This document shows positions 41,820-50,113 of a DNA stretch of 57,513 nt, in pieces. The notes under the pieces were generated by a model that worked only from the letters and a program-made list of their open reading frames with translations, ran no database searches and was not told where the DNA came from. Source of the stretch: Ruminococcus sp. (GTDB taxonomy: Bacteria > Bacillota > Clostridia > Oscillospirales > Acutalibacteraceae); NCBI GenBank assembly GCA_017395925.1, contig JAFQNJ010000035.1, positions 1-57,513 of the forward strand, written 5' to 3'. Each line of letters opens with the position of its first letter. The stretch's first letter is position 1. The position numbers and the translations under genes were made by a program.

Positions 41820-42770
41820 TAAACCGATTTCATAAATAATACAAATGAGTTCGGCAAAATATCTCAAATTAATGCTCAAGTCCTGCAAATTTGAAAAGCA
41901 GCAACGCTATCATTCATAGTGATTATATTTAGAATAACCACTACCTTCTATGAAAGGAAGACCCGCTATTTTTTTCTGGATAGCAGTGGCATCCTTGATA
42001 TTTATGTAATGGTCCACATTGAAATCAATCATAACACTATAAAGATAACCGTCCATTTCCTTTGGGTGCTCGTACATATATTCCAACCCTGCAAGTCTCT
42101 TCTGAAAGATAGTTACATCTTTGATATCCAGTTTGCCGTTGCAATCCATATCTCCTCTTCTGCCTATCTGCCAGTATCCCTCCTCCACAAGAGCCGCAAG
42201 TCCCAAGTCTATTTCCTCGGGATACAGTTCAAACGCTTCGTGTAAGGTATATACTTCTTCATCCTTAGGAACATAGACGGTAAGTCCGTAGGGATACGGA
42301 TACTCAATTCCGGGTACATAAATAATATAGTTTCCCATAATACAACAGTGTAGCATTGGCAATTCCTGCCAACCGGGTAAGGGATTTATAATTACATAGT
42401 CGGGAGTTGCCGAAGGATTCGAGGCTTCGTCAGGGGTGGAATAATGACGGTAAAGTTCTTGGTACTTTTTATACTGAGGTATACTACCAGGTGGTTCTGG
42501 AGGATTTTTCTCAATTAGTCTTTCAATATAAGCAGTAAATCGAGGCTGATAGAATTCATTTGAATAGAGGTTGCCTTCTTCCGTTACTGCGGAGACACTC
42601 ACTACTCCCAGAAGCATAATCAACGCAATGGTAAAACATAATATCTTTTTCATAATATCACCTCATTAAACCGATTTCATAAATAATACAAATGAGTTCG
42701 GCAAAATATCTCAAATTAATACTCCAGTCCTGCGATATATTTCTGAATCGCGGTGGCATCCTTTACATTG
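41820..42770. repeat. Repeated intergenic and dockerin blocks within operon 2
   Basis: The block AAACCGATTTCATAAATAAT with its following ~45 bp occurs at 41820-41885 and 42668-42730. The latter part, from ATCTCAAATTAATACTC into the dockerin end, also occurs at 41114-41170. This shows the operon grew by tandem duplication of a whole gene plus spacer. Confidence 0.8.
41910..42653 (-). CDS. Secreted dockerin protein with conserved ~90-aa domain (copy 2)
   Basis: 247 residues. Signal peptide MKKILCFTIALIMLLGVVSV; the shared domain reads PDYVIINPLPGW, IMGNYIIYVP, LTVYVPKDEEVYTLHEAFEL, PEEIDLGLAAL. The dockerin repeats are GDMDCNGKLDIKDVTIFQKR and DFNVDHYINIKDATAIQKK. The C-terminus is 12 residues longer than in its paralogues. 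Just beyond its stop (41866-41885) lies a leftover AGLEH-stop fragment of another dockerin end, a scar of recombination. Confidence 0.87.
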   Translation of the reverse strand: MKKILCFTIALIMLLGVVSVSAVTEEGNLYSNEFYQPRFTAYIERLIEKNPPEPPGSIPQYKKYQELYRHYSTPDEASNPSATPDYVIINPLPGWQELPMLHCCIMGNYIIYVPGIEYPYPYGLTVYVPKDEEVYTLHEAFELYPEEIDLGLAALVEEGYWQIGRRGDMDCNGKLDIKDVTIFQKRLAGLEYMYEHPKEMDGYLYSVMIDFNVDHYINIKDATAIQKKIAGLPFIEGSGYSKYNHYE

Positions 42771-43390
42771 CGCTCGCCGTCACGGTTGAAGTCGGAGACA
42801 TAACCCTTTTGCTTGCCGTTATAGCAGTATGTGTCACAGGGAACTTCCTCTGTGCCCAAAAGACCTGCAACCCGCTTCTGAATTTCGGTGGCATCCTTGA
42901 TGTTTATCTCGTTGTCTCCATTGGCATCACCGATGCGTCTTCCGATGTTTTCTTCATATTCGGTGAAGACCGCCTCTATTCCTTCCACAGGCAAATCCCA
43001 AGCCTCGCGGAGTGTATAGAGCTTATCTTCTCCCGGCAGGTAGATGTGCAGTCCCAGATGATATGGCTCAAAGATTGAGTAGGAAAAGAACACGTAATCG
43101 CCGAAAATATCGCCTTCGCATACAGTGGGGGTGAGCCCTGCAGATGCGGCAAACACAAGAACGTAATCGGGAGTTGCCGATGGCTCTTCTTCAGAATTGC
43201 TGTACTCAAACAACTCATAGTATATAGGTTCAGGATAGCCTTCAATTTCAATTCCCAACCTCGGGACAATAGAATCTCGGTATTTTTCCTCTCTGGGTAC
43301 GTGGATATCAAATGCCGAAACTGACATCACCCCTGCTGCAATCAACGCTATTGCCAGAACTACTGATATAATTTTTCTTGCGGGTTTCAT
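42716..43390 (-). CDS. Secreted dockerin protein with conserved ~90-aa domain (copy 1)
   Basis: 224 residues. Signal peptide MKPARKIISVVLAIALIAAG; shared domain PDYVLVFAASAG, IFGDYVFFSY, LHIYLPGEDKLYTLREAWDL; dockerin GDANGDNEINIKDATEIQKR and DFNRDGERNVKDATAIQKY. AAGGAGG precedes the ATG. First gene of dockerin operon 2, under a promoter/leader shared with operon 1. The domain between signal and dockerin is not one I recognise. Confidence 0.87.
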   Translation of the reverse strand: MKPARKIISVVLAIALIAAGVMSVSAFDIHVPREEKYRDSIVPRLGIEIEGYPEPIYYELFEYSNSEEEPSATPDYVLVFAASAGLTPTVCEGDIFGDYVFFSYSIFEPYHLGLHIYLPGEDKLYTLREAWDLPVEGIEAVFTEYEENIGRRIGDANGDNEINIKDATEIQKRVAGLLGTEEVPCDTYCYNGKQKGYVSDFNRDGERNVKDATAIQKYIAGLEY

Positions 43391-43449
43391 AACAAAGCCT
43401 CCTTAAAATCAATAAACTAACAAATATTTAGAACGCGAATAAATGTAAT

Positions 43450-43573
43450 TACCCATGGGTATCGCCGCTTTCTTTCATGTTTTGCCTACATTTTCGCAAG
43501 CAAACACATATTTGTTGTGAATAATTACCATTATTCTCATTTTCAGTATATCATCGGCTGAATTGCATGTCAA
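43450..43573 (-). promoter_or_regulatory. Promoter and conserved leader of dockerin operon 2
   Basis: Minus strand: TTGACA (43568-43573), 17-nt spacer, TATACT (43545-43550), followed by a leader with GTAGGCAAAACATGAAAGAA, GCGGCGATACC and ACCCATGGGT. It matches the block at 38370-38487. Conservation extends past the promoter through the leader, implying more than shared sigma-factor use. Confidence 0.75.
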
Positions 43574-43636
43574 GAATATTTTGTTTTTCACAATATTGAT
43601 AAAATCCCAATATTATCACAGCCAACGACAGAAAAA

Positions 43637-43675
43637 ATCCGCTGTGGGATGTATGAAAACACCCCATAGCGGATG
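43637..43675 (-). terminator. Terminator of the cysK unit
   Basis: ATCCGCT / AGCGGAT stem with an inner GGG/CCC and TTTTTT on the minus strand, 50 nt after the cysK stop. Confidence 0.8.
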
Positions 43676-43724
43676 GCTTTTAATCTTAACTTTTGATGAA
43701 TTCCTGCAGGAGGCTGTGCGCAAA

Positions 43725-44651
43725 TCAGAAGAACACCCCTGTGGAGAGGTATCGCTCTCCTGTGTCGGGCAGAAGCACCACGATGTTCTTGCCTGCGTTC
43801 TCATCTTCTTTCGCCAGCTTCTTTGCCGCAAAGAGTGCCGCACCCGAAGAGATTCCCGTGAGGATTCCTTCGCTTCTCACCAGCTCCTTTGCCGCTTCAA
43901 AAGCCTCATCTCCCGAGACGGTGATGATTCTGTCAATGAGACTTGTATCCAGCACCTTGGGCACAAAGTTTGCTCCGATTCCCTGCAGAGGATGCGGTGC
44001 ACTCTCGCCCCCTGACAGCAGGGGGGATGCCGCAGGCTCCACGGCAACTATCTGCACCAAGGGGCTCTTGCTTCTTAAATACCTTGCAATTCCCGTCAGG
44101 GTGCCGCCTGTGCCCACGCCTGCCACAAAAATATCCACCTTGCCCTCTGTATCCTCGAAAATCTCGGGGCCTGTGGTCTCAAAATGGGCTCTTGCGTTGG
44201 CACCGTTTTCAAACTGTGAGGGCATAAATGAGCCTTCGTTCTGCGAGAGGATTTCCTTCGCCTTTTCAATGGCACCCTTCATTCCCAGAGCACCCTCTGT
44301 GAGGACTATCTCCGCACCAAAGGCTTTCAGCAGGTTCCGCCTCTCCTCGCTCATGGTGTCGGGCATTGTGAGGATTACTCTGTAGCCGCGGCTGACACCT
44401 ATTGCCGCAAGTCCTATTCCCGTATTGCCGCTGGTAGGCTCAACGATAACTCCCCCTTCTTTGAGAAGTCCCGACCTTTCGGCATCGTTTATCATATACA
44501 GGGCGGCTCTGTCTTTGACACTGCCTGCGGGATTGAAATACTCAAGCTTCGCCATAACATTTGCCGAGAGACCCTCTTTCTCCATAGTCTTCTCAAGGAG
44601 CATCAGAGGGGTCCTTCCCACCAAGGAATCTATACTCTTGTAAATATTCAT
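43725..44651 (-). CDS. cysK: Cysteine synthase (O-acetylserine sulfhydrylase)
   Basis: PLP enzyme joining sulfide and O-acetylserine. 308 residues: PLP lysine in EYFNPAGSVKDRAALYMI, substrate loop VEPTSGNTGIGLAAIG, phosphate loop VAGVGTGGTLTGIARYL, and a C-terminal ISSGAALFAAKKLA. AGGGTGA precedes the ATG. A cysE-like acetyltransferase gene lies 1.2 kb upstream in the same direction. Confidence 0.95.
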   Translation of the reverse strand: MNIYKSIDSLVGRTPLMLLEKTMEKEGLSANVMAKLEYFNPAGSVKDRAALYMINDAERSGLLKEGGVIVEPTSGNTGIGLAAIGVSRGYRVILTMPDTMSEERRNLLKAFGAEIVLTEGALGMKGAIEKAKEILSQNEGSFMPSQFENGANARAHFETTGPEIFEDTEGKVDIFVAGVGTGGTLTGIARYLRSKSPLVQIVAVEPAASPLLSGGESAPHPLQGIGANFVPKVLDTSLIDRIITVSGDEAFEAAKELVRSEGILTGISSGAALFAAKKLAKEDENAGKNIVVLLPDTGERYLSTGVFF

Positions 44652-44667
44652 ATTTTGTTCACCCTAA

Positions 44668-45003
44668 TCAAACAACCAATGATTTTTTCTTGCCGTTTTT
44701 ATTTCTGGGATACTCGCGGAGTCGGAGAATATAATCAAAATTCACAGCCTCCGTGCTGTCCTTTGTCTCAAGGAGCAAAGCTCCCTCTCCCACTTCCTTC
44801 ACAGTACCTGTGAGCTGTGAGTTGAGAGTATATACGATACACTCCTTACCAATAAATTTATTTGCCATATCCTTCATTTTTATTCTTATCTCCTTTTTGT
44901 CTGATGTTATTATATGTCGGGCAGCTGCCCTGCGCTTATTATCATTCATAATGATGATTATCAGAACCAACATTATCAGTATCGCTGTAAAAGACGGATT
45001 CAA
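44668..45003 (-). CDS. Membrane-anchored hypothetical protein (111 aa)
   Basis: One N-terminal membrane helix (SFTAILIMLVLIIIIM), a basic linker, then a small beta-rich domain: MANKFIGKECIVYTLNSQLT, GTVKEVGEGALLLE, FDYILRLREYP. The pattern looks like an Sm-like barrel, inferred from the alternating strands only. TTG 45003 follows GAGG by 7 nt. It starts 4 nt after the upstream nucleotidyltransferase gene and is followed 16 nt later by cysK, so it is within an operon. Confidence 0.75.
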   Translation of the reverse strand: MNPSFTAILIMLVLIIIIMNDNKRRAAARHIITSDKKEIRIKMKDMANKFIGKECIVYTLNSQLTGTVKEVGEGALLLETKDSTEAVNFDYILRLREYPRNKNGKKKSLVV

Positions 45004-45007
45004 AATT

Positions 45008-45790
45008 TCACCTCATTATCAAGACCTTGTCAAGTTCTCTCACTATCTCCTCAATATCTGCCGACACCGCCGAGGGATTCCCGAAAAGGTCCTTATAAAG
45101 CTTGCTAATATTCTCCTCAAAATTCCGAGGAAGAATTTTCGCGTCCCTCAAAGCCAGCTTCACAAGGCGTTTTTCTCCGGGGTGAGTTATGCGGTTGAGA
45201 GCAAAGATAATGTCAAAATACGACTCCATAAAGGCGGCGGTACGGTGACAGACACTGACCGAATCGCCCCTTGCCACAGCCTTCATAATCTGTCCGTCAT
45301 AGGAGGGGAGCTTGCCCGAGAGGAGCGCTCTGTTCTTCTCTATAATATTTTTGCGAAGCTCTTCGGGATACTCCACAGAAAACCGCTCCTGAAGAGCTTT
45401 GAATCTTCCCTCTTTGTCACAGATGATTTTTGAGTTCACCAGATTGTGCCACATACAGGTGGTATAGCCTGTGCGGGCGCCATATCTCTCCACCACAGAG
45501 GCGACGTCTTCGGTGAAGGCATCAAGATTTCTGTAGAGTATATCCATATCCACACCGTCTTTCAGGGTGCAGTTGTCCTCATACTCCCAGAAATGATTGC
45601 CGATTTCCATATAGTCGCAGTATTTTGTGAGGATTTCCTCGCGGATTTCAGGTGCGATATCCTCCTTTATATAAAGGTATACGTCATAGTCGGACTTCTC
45701 ATCAAAAGCCGCCCCTGCACGGGAGCCGCCCAGAGCAACAGCCTCCACCTGCCCAAGGGATGAAAGCTCCTCAAAAAGTTTTTCTACCAT
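45008..45790 (-). CDS. Nucleotidyltransferase-fold protein (DUF4037-like)
   Basis: 260 residues. The N-terminus has the Pol-beta-type signature ALGGSRAGAAFDEKSDYDVY (GGS...DxD, residues about 22-41) and a third acidic site in DGVDMDILY. The C-terminal half is helical (FMESYFDIIFALNR) and matches the DUF4037 arrangement. Substrate unknown; relatives include aminoglycoside nucleotidyltransferases and toxin-antitoxin MNT enzymes, but no HEPN partner is adjacent. ATG 45790 has AGAGG 8 nt upstream. Confidence 0.8.
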   Translation of the reverse strand: MVEKLFEELSSLGQVEAVALGGSRAGAAFDEKSDYDVYLYIKEDIAPEIREEILTKYCDYMEIGNHFWEYEDNCTLKDGVDMDILYRNLDAFTEDVASVVERYGARTGYTTCMWHNLVNSKIICDKEGRFKALQERFSVEYPEELRKNIIEKNRALLSGKLPSYDGQIMKAVARGDSVSVCHRTAAFMESYFDIIFALNRITHPGEKRLVKLALRDAKILPRNFEENISKLYKDLFGNPSAVSADIEEIVRELDKVLIMR

Positions 45791-45823
45791 AGTATCAGCC
45801 TCTTTTTGTTTCAAATTCTAAGT

Positions 45824-46414
45824 TTAATTTCGGGTAATCTTCACTACCTTTGCAGGAACTCCTGCCACTGTGGCACCCTCGGGAACGTCCTTCACCACCA
45901 CGGCTCCTGCCGCAATGGTGGCACCCTTGCCCACATTTACGCCGCCTATAACCTTGGCGCCTGCGGTAATACGGACGTCATCACCGATTATCGGTGCCTC
46001 CTTGCCGTTATATCCCACCGTCACCTGCTGATTGATATGACAACGCTCGCCAATTTCCTCGGCGGCAACAATGGTGGAAAATCCGTGCTGAAATGCCAGT
46101 CCTCCGCCGATTTTCTCGGGAGGCATATTTATATAGCAACTGTCCAGAGGGCTGAAGAAAACCCTTGTTATCACATACATTATTATATTGCGGTGCAGTC
46201 GGTTGAGAAGCACATTGCGGCAAGCCTTGTCAAAAAGCATAAGATAGCCGAACTGAAACAGCCTGCCCCGCCTTTGCAGTTCGGGGTAATAAACAATCCA
46301 CTCCGTCAAATCCATCAGGCACTTATCCTTGAAGCGGTTTGTTCTGAAAAAGAAATATACAGGCAGTACTCTGCCAATATTAAAATACACCCATAACGCT
46401 TTCAGCTTTTCCAT
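45824..46414 (-). CDS. Serine O-acetyltransferase-like hexapeptide protein
   Basis: 196 residues. Helical N-terminal half, then a left-handed beta-helix: [60 protein letters not shown] and AGVPAKVV. His in HGFSTIV and the overall order match CysE; acetylserine is the substrate of CysK, encoded 1.2 kb downstream in the same direction. The N-terminal half is less typical, so a sugar or other acetyl acceptor remains possible. Confidence 0.78.
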   Translation of the reverse strand: MEKLKALWVYFNIGRVLPVYFFFRTNRFKDKCLMDLTEWIVYYPELQRRGRLFQFGYLMLFDKACRNVLLNRLHRNIIMYVITRVFFSPLDSCYINMPPEKIGGGLAFQHGFSTIVAAEEIGERCHINQQVTVGYNGKEAPIIGDDVRITAGAKVIGGVNVGKGATIAAGAVVVKDVPEGATVAGVPAKVVKITRN

Positions 46415-46446
46415 AATACCTCACCCACACTCTACATATTTCTATC

Positions 46447-46475
46447 ATAATACCACACCGCAGGTGCAAAATCAA
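46447..46475 (-). promoter_or_regulatory. Promoter of the cysE-like to cysK gene group
   Basis: Minus strand: TTGATT (46470-46475), 17-nt spacer, TATTAT (46447-46452), 33 nt upstream of the start. Confidence 0.55.
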
Positions 46476-46571
46476 TAAATACATAATAACAAGAGCAATC
46501 CGAACCTTTTGATTAAAGGACGATTTTTCCTCTCACTTGTCGCAAAATAAAATACATATAAAACAAAACAG

Positions 46572-46603
46572 ACCACGGTCTGCACCATAGTCTGTTACTG
46601 TAT
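46572..46603 (-). terminator. Possible terminator of the zinc-ribbon/TPR gene
   Basis: ACAGACTATGG / CCACGGTCTG-type imperfect stem, with T-rich DNA following on the minus strand, about 20 nt after the stop at 46619. Confidence 0.5.
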
Positions 46604-46618
46604 TTACCCTATATCGGC

Positions 46619-47365
46619 TCAGAAGAACCAACCCTTCTTGATTCCTATCATTTTTCTCACGGCATCGCCGTTTTTGTAGCCGTTGTCCTCGGCAATTTTC
46701 AGGTACTTCTTCGCCTCTTCCTTTTTGCCCTGCTTGCCAAGAGCTACCGCCAGATTTGAGTGAGCCACCGCATAGTCGGAGTCTGTATACTCCTTGCGGT
46801 TTCTTGACATCAGCTCAATACCCTTACGGCACGCCGCCTCTGCGTCCTTGGGGCGGTTTGTCAGCACATAAACTGCGCCCATATTGGTGTATATCGAGGC
46901 ATATTCGGGATTAATCTCCTTTGCCTTTTCATAGCACTCAACGGCCTGCTGCAGCATATCATTTCTGCGGTATGCACGGCCCAGTTTGACCAAATAGAGA
47001 GCATTGTCACGAACCTTGCCCTCAATGCTCCTGAGACACTGAAGCTCTGCCTGAAAGTTGTTCTGGGTCTCGAACTCTGCGGCTTTACAGAAAAGGTCCC
47101 AGATTTCCTTATCGGTAATTTTAGAGGACTCAACCTCTCTTTCATTGTTGAGGAAGTACTCCGAACCGCAGTACTCACAAATATAATGATTAGGTGTCAG
47201 CTTCTTGAGAAAAGCACCACAGGACTCGCACTTATTTGTGAAAACGTTGCTCTTCGGAGCTGTTGGCTCCGCCTTCACTCTCTCGCCGCATTTGCTGCAA
47301 AACACCGCATCATCACCAAGTTTATAACCACATTTACTGCAATACATAATCACATTCTGCCTCAA
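46619..47365 (-). CDS. Zinc-ribbon and TPR protein
   Basis: 248 residues. Two zinc ribbons: YCSKCGYKLGDDAVFCSKCG at the N-terminus and KCESCGAFLKKL...YICEYCGSEY at about 45-70. From about 95 follow tetratricopeptide repeats (LVKLGRAYRRNDMLQQAVEC, IYTNMGAVYVLTNRPKDAEA, HSNLAVALGKQGKKEEAKKY). TTG 47365 is 9 nt after GGGAGG; ATG 47347, directly before the ribbon, is the alternative. Probably a cytosolic scaffold; partner unknown. Confidence 0.83.
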   Translation of the reverse strand: MRQNVIMYCSKCGYKLGDDAVFCSKCGERVKAEPTAPKSNVFTNKCESCGAFLKKLTPNHYICEYCGSEYFLNNEREVESSKITDKEIWDLFCKAAEFETQNNFQAELQCLRSIEGKVRDNALYLVKLGRAYRRNDMLQQAVECYEKAKEINPEYASIYTNMGAVYVLTNRPKDAEAACRKGIELMSRNRKEYTDSDYAVAHSNLAVALGKQGKKEEAKKYLKIAEDNGYKNGDAVRKMIGIKKGWFF

Positions 47366-47488
47366 AAGGCATTTCCTCCCGTTAATAATTGTGGAGCATT
47401 TTCGTCGTTATCCGACAAAATATCCTATCAATATTATAGTATTACTCACGGCGAAAATCAATAATTAATCTTGCCCGAATATAAAAAA

Positions 47489-47513
47489 GGCTGTGACGTT
47501 TTCTGTCACAGCC
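47489..47513 (-). terminator. Terminator of greA-lysS
   Basis: Perfect GGCTGTGAC / GTCACAGCC stem followed by TTTTTT on the minus strand, about 20 nt after the lysS stop. Confidence 0.88.
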
Positions 47514-47533
47514 TTCGCTATTCTGTAAACTGA

Positions 47534-49456
47534 TTAATAGAGCTTTGCGCCTGCGGGGATGCGGTTTGACACCATAAGCAGGTTGAGTTTCTCCTCGCCC
47601 TCCTCGGAGTGCACTGCAGAGAGGAGCATACCGTTGGACTCGATACCCATCATTGCTCTGGGGGGAAGATTTGTAATGGCAACAAGGGTCTTGCCAATGA
47701 GTTCCTCGGGCTCGTAGTATGCGTGAATGCCCGAGAGGATAATTCTCTCGTTGCCTGTGCCGTCGTCAAGGGTGAACTTCAGGAGCTTCTTTGACTTGGG
47801 AACTGCCTCGCAGGAGAGAACCTTAACGACTCTGAAATCGCTCTTTGAGAAGGTCTCAAAGTCCACACAGTCCTCAAAGAGAGGCTCTATCTGAACCTTG
47901 GAGAAGTCGATTACCTCCTCCTTCTCCTCTGCCTTGGGAGCAAGGTTCTTTCTGCTCATATCCATGGGCTTCATTGTGGGGAAGAGCAGTACGTCGCGGA
48001 TGGATGCGGAGTCGGTGAGGAGCATAACAAGTCTGTCAATACCCATACCCATACCGCCTGTGGGAGGCATACCGTAGGAGAGTGCGGTGAGGAAATCCTC
48101 ATCAATCTCATTAGCCTCGTCGTCGCCTGCCTCGCGGAGCATCATCTGATGCTCAAAACGTGAGCGCTGGTCAATGGGGTCATTGAGCTCTGTGTAAGCA
48201 TTGGCAAGCTCTCTGCCTGTAACAAACAGCTCGAAGCGGTCAACCAGAATGGGGTTGCTCTCAAGACGCTTGGTAAGAGGAGAAACCTCTACGGGATAGT
48301 CGGTGATGAAGGTGGGCTGAGTGAGTTTGTCCTCTACGAATTCCTCAAAAGCGGTGTTGAGGATATTGCCCCAGGTGTCTGTGGGCTTAACCTCAAGGTT
48401 CAGAGTCTTTGCAACTTCCTTAGCCTTCTCTGTATCTCCCATAAATTCGGAGAAATCAACGCCTGAATACTGCTTCACGGCGTCAATCATTGTCATTCTT
48501 GCAAAGGGGAGCTTGAGGCTTATTGCCTCGCCCTGATATGTGATTTCGTCGGTACCATTGGCGGCAACGCAGCAACGGTTCACAATCTGCTCGGTTCTTT
48601 CCATCATACCGCGCAGGTCTGTATATGCCTCGTAAATCTCAATAGTGGTGAACTCGGGGTTGTGCTTGACGTCCATACCCTCATTTCTGAAGAGTCTGCC
48701 GATTTCGTAAACTCTCTCCATACCGCCTACGATAAGACGCTTGAGGTAGAGCTCGGTGGCAATTCTCAGGTACATATCAATGTCCAGAGTGTTGTGGTGA
48801 GTGATAAAGGGTCTGGCGTTTGCACCGCCTGCGATAGTGTTGAGCACGGGGGTCTCAACCTCAAAGTAGTTATTTGCATCAAGATACTTTCTGATTTCGG
48901 ACACAATCTTTGTGCGCTTTCTGAAGGTATCCATAACGTCGGGATTCATAATCATATCCACGTATCTCTGACGGTAACGGAGGTCGGGGTCCTTGAGACC
49001 GTGGAACTTCTCGGGGAGAGGAATCAGGGATTTTGCCAGAAGTTTAACCTCTTTGGAGTGAATGCTCACCTCGCCCATCTGGGTTCTGAACACAAAGCCC
49101 TTAATCTCAACGATATCGCCGATGTCCCATTTCTTGAGACCGGCATAAGCCTCTTCGCCCAAATCGTCAAACTTGGAGAAAATCTGGATTTTGCCTGTGA
49201 CATCCCACAAGTCCATAAACATAACCTTGCCCTTGCCGCGCTTCGACTTGATTCTGCCGGCAACGCAAACGGTCTTGTCCTCGTATTTCTCAAAATTTTC
49301 TGTTATATCCTTGGCATAAGTGTCTCTGTCAGAGGTATTGACCATAAAGGGGTCGGAGCCTGCCTCCTGCAGAGCCTTGAGCTTGTCCATTCTGATCTGC
49401 TGCTGCTCGCTGACATTCTCGAAAGCTGCATTGTTCTTCTGATTATTCTCGCTCAT
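47534..49456 (-). CDS. lysS: Lysyl-tRNA synthetase with C-terminal tRNA-binding domain
   Basis: Class II synthetase, 640 residues, about 140 longer than a standard bacterial LysRS. N-terminal OB anticodon-binding domain (VCVAGRIKSKRGKGKVMFMD), catalytic core with motif 2 (GRLFRNEGMDVKHNPEFTTI) and motif 3 (GMGIDRLVMLLTD). A linker is followed by a ~110-residue extra domain (FSKSDFRVVKVLSCEAVPKS to SNGMLLSAV), which matches the EMAP-II/MetRS C-terminal tRNA-binding module. ATG 49456 follows AAAGGA. It lies 69 nt after greA. Confidence 0.95.
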   Translation of the reverse strand: MSENNQKNNAAFENVSEQQQIRMDKLKALQEAGSDPFMVNTSDRDTYAKDITENFEKYEDKTVCVAGRIKSKRGKGKVMFMDLWDVTGKIQIFSKFDDLGEEAYAGLKKWDIGDIVEIKGFVFRTQMGEVSIHSKEVKLLAKSLIPLPEKFHGLKDPDLRYRQRYVDMIMNPDVMDTFRKRTKIVSEIRKYLDANNYFEVETPVLNTIAGGANARPFITHHNTLDIDMYLRIATELYLKRLIVGGMERVYEIGRLFRNEGMDVKHNPEFTTIEIYEAYTDLRGMMERTEQIVNRCCVAANGTDEITYQGEAISLKLPFARMTMIDAVKQYSGVDFSEFMGDTEKAKEVAKTLNLEVKPTDTWGNILNTAFEEFVEDKLTQPTFITDYPVEVSPLTKRLESNPILVDRFELFVTGRELANAYTELNDPIDQRSRFEHQMMLREAGDDEANEIDEDFLTALSYGMPPTGGMGMGIDRLVMLLTDSASIRDVLLFPTMKPMDMSRKNLAPKAEEKEEVIDFSKVQIEPLFEDCVDFETFSKSDFRVVKVLSCEAVPKSKKLLKFTLDDGTGNERIILSGIHAYYEPEELIGKTLVAITNLPPRAMMGIESNGMLLSAVHSEEGEEKLNLLMVSNRIPAGAKLY

Positions 49457-49525
49457 ATCAAAATTCCTTTCCGTTAGGTTATAAAAGGTGAAAAGGGCGA
49501 CTCCAAAGCCGCCCGAAAAAATCAC

Positions 49526-49999
49526 TTATTTTAAGATTTCAAGCACCTTGAATCCCATAACTCCTGCGGGAGTCTCAATCTCGGCAACATCGCCGACCTT
49601 GTGTCCCAGAAGACCCTTGCCCACGGGAGATTCGTCGGAAATCTTGAACTCTCTGGGGTTTGCCTCGTTGGAGCCTGTGATGCGGTATGTTACCTCTTTG
49701 CCTGCGGTGATGTTCTCAAGTCTTACCTTGGAGCCGACGCGGACAATTTCACTGGAGATTTCGTTTTCGTCAATGACAACTGCAACCTTGAGAGTAGCTT
49801 CGATAGTGGCAATTCTTGCCTCCAGAATAGCCTGCTCATTCTTTGCATCGTCATACTCGCTGTTTTCGGAGAGGTCGCCGTAGGAACGTGCAACCTTGAT
49901 TTTCTCTGCAATTTCTTTTCTTTTTTCGCCTTTGAGGATATCCAGCTCTTCCTCAAGCTGTTTGAGACCCTCTGCGGTAATCATTATGGATTTTGCCAT
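49526..49999 (-). CDS. greA: Transcription elongation factor GreA
   Basis: Rescues backtracked RNA polymerase by stimulating transcript cleavage. 157 residues: N-terminal coiled coil with the acidic tip (SYGDLSENSEYDDAKNEQAI) and a C-terminal FKBP-like domain (SPVGKGLLGHKVGDVAEIET). AAAGGATC upstream. greA-lysS is a common Firmicutes pair. Confidence 0.96.
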   Translation of the reverse strand: MAKSIMITAEGLKQLEEELDILKGEKRKEIAEKIKVARSYGDLSENSEYDDAKNEQAILEARIATIEATLKVAVVIDENEISSEIVRVGSKVRLENITAGKEVTYRITGSNEANPREFKISDESPVGKGLLGHKVGDVAEIETPAGVMGFKVLEILK

Positions 50000-50113
50000 T
50001 TGGGACAGATCCTTTCATTTATAATTGCGATTTTATAGCACAACTTATATTATATGTTTTATTCCGCTCAATGTCAAGAGCAGTATTATGCTATTTCTCC
50101 GCGATTTCTACTC

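Noticed and set aside
43391..43724. A tRNA or small RNA gene in the gap before dockerin operon 2
   Set aside because: No cloverleaf or CCA-type end is visible; the gap is explained by the promoter, leader and the cysK terminator.
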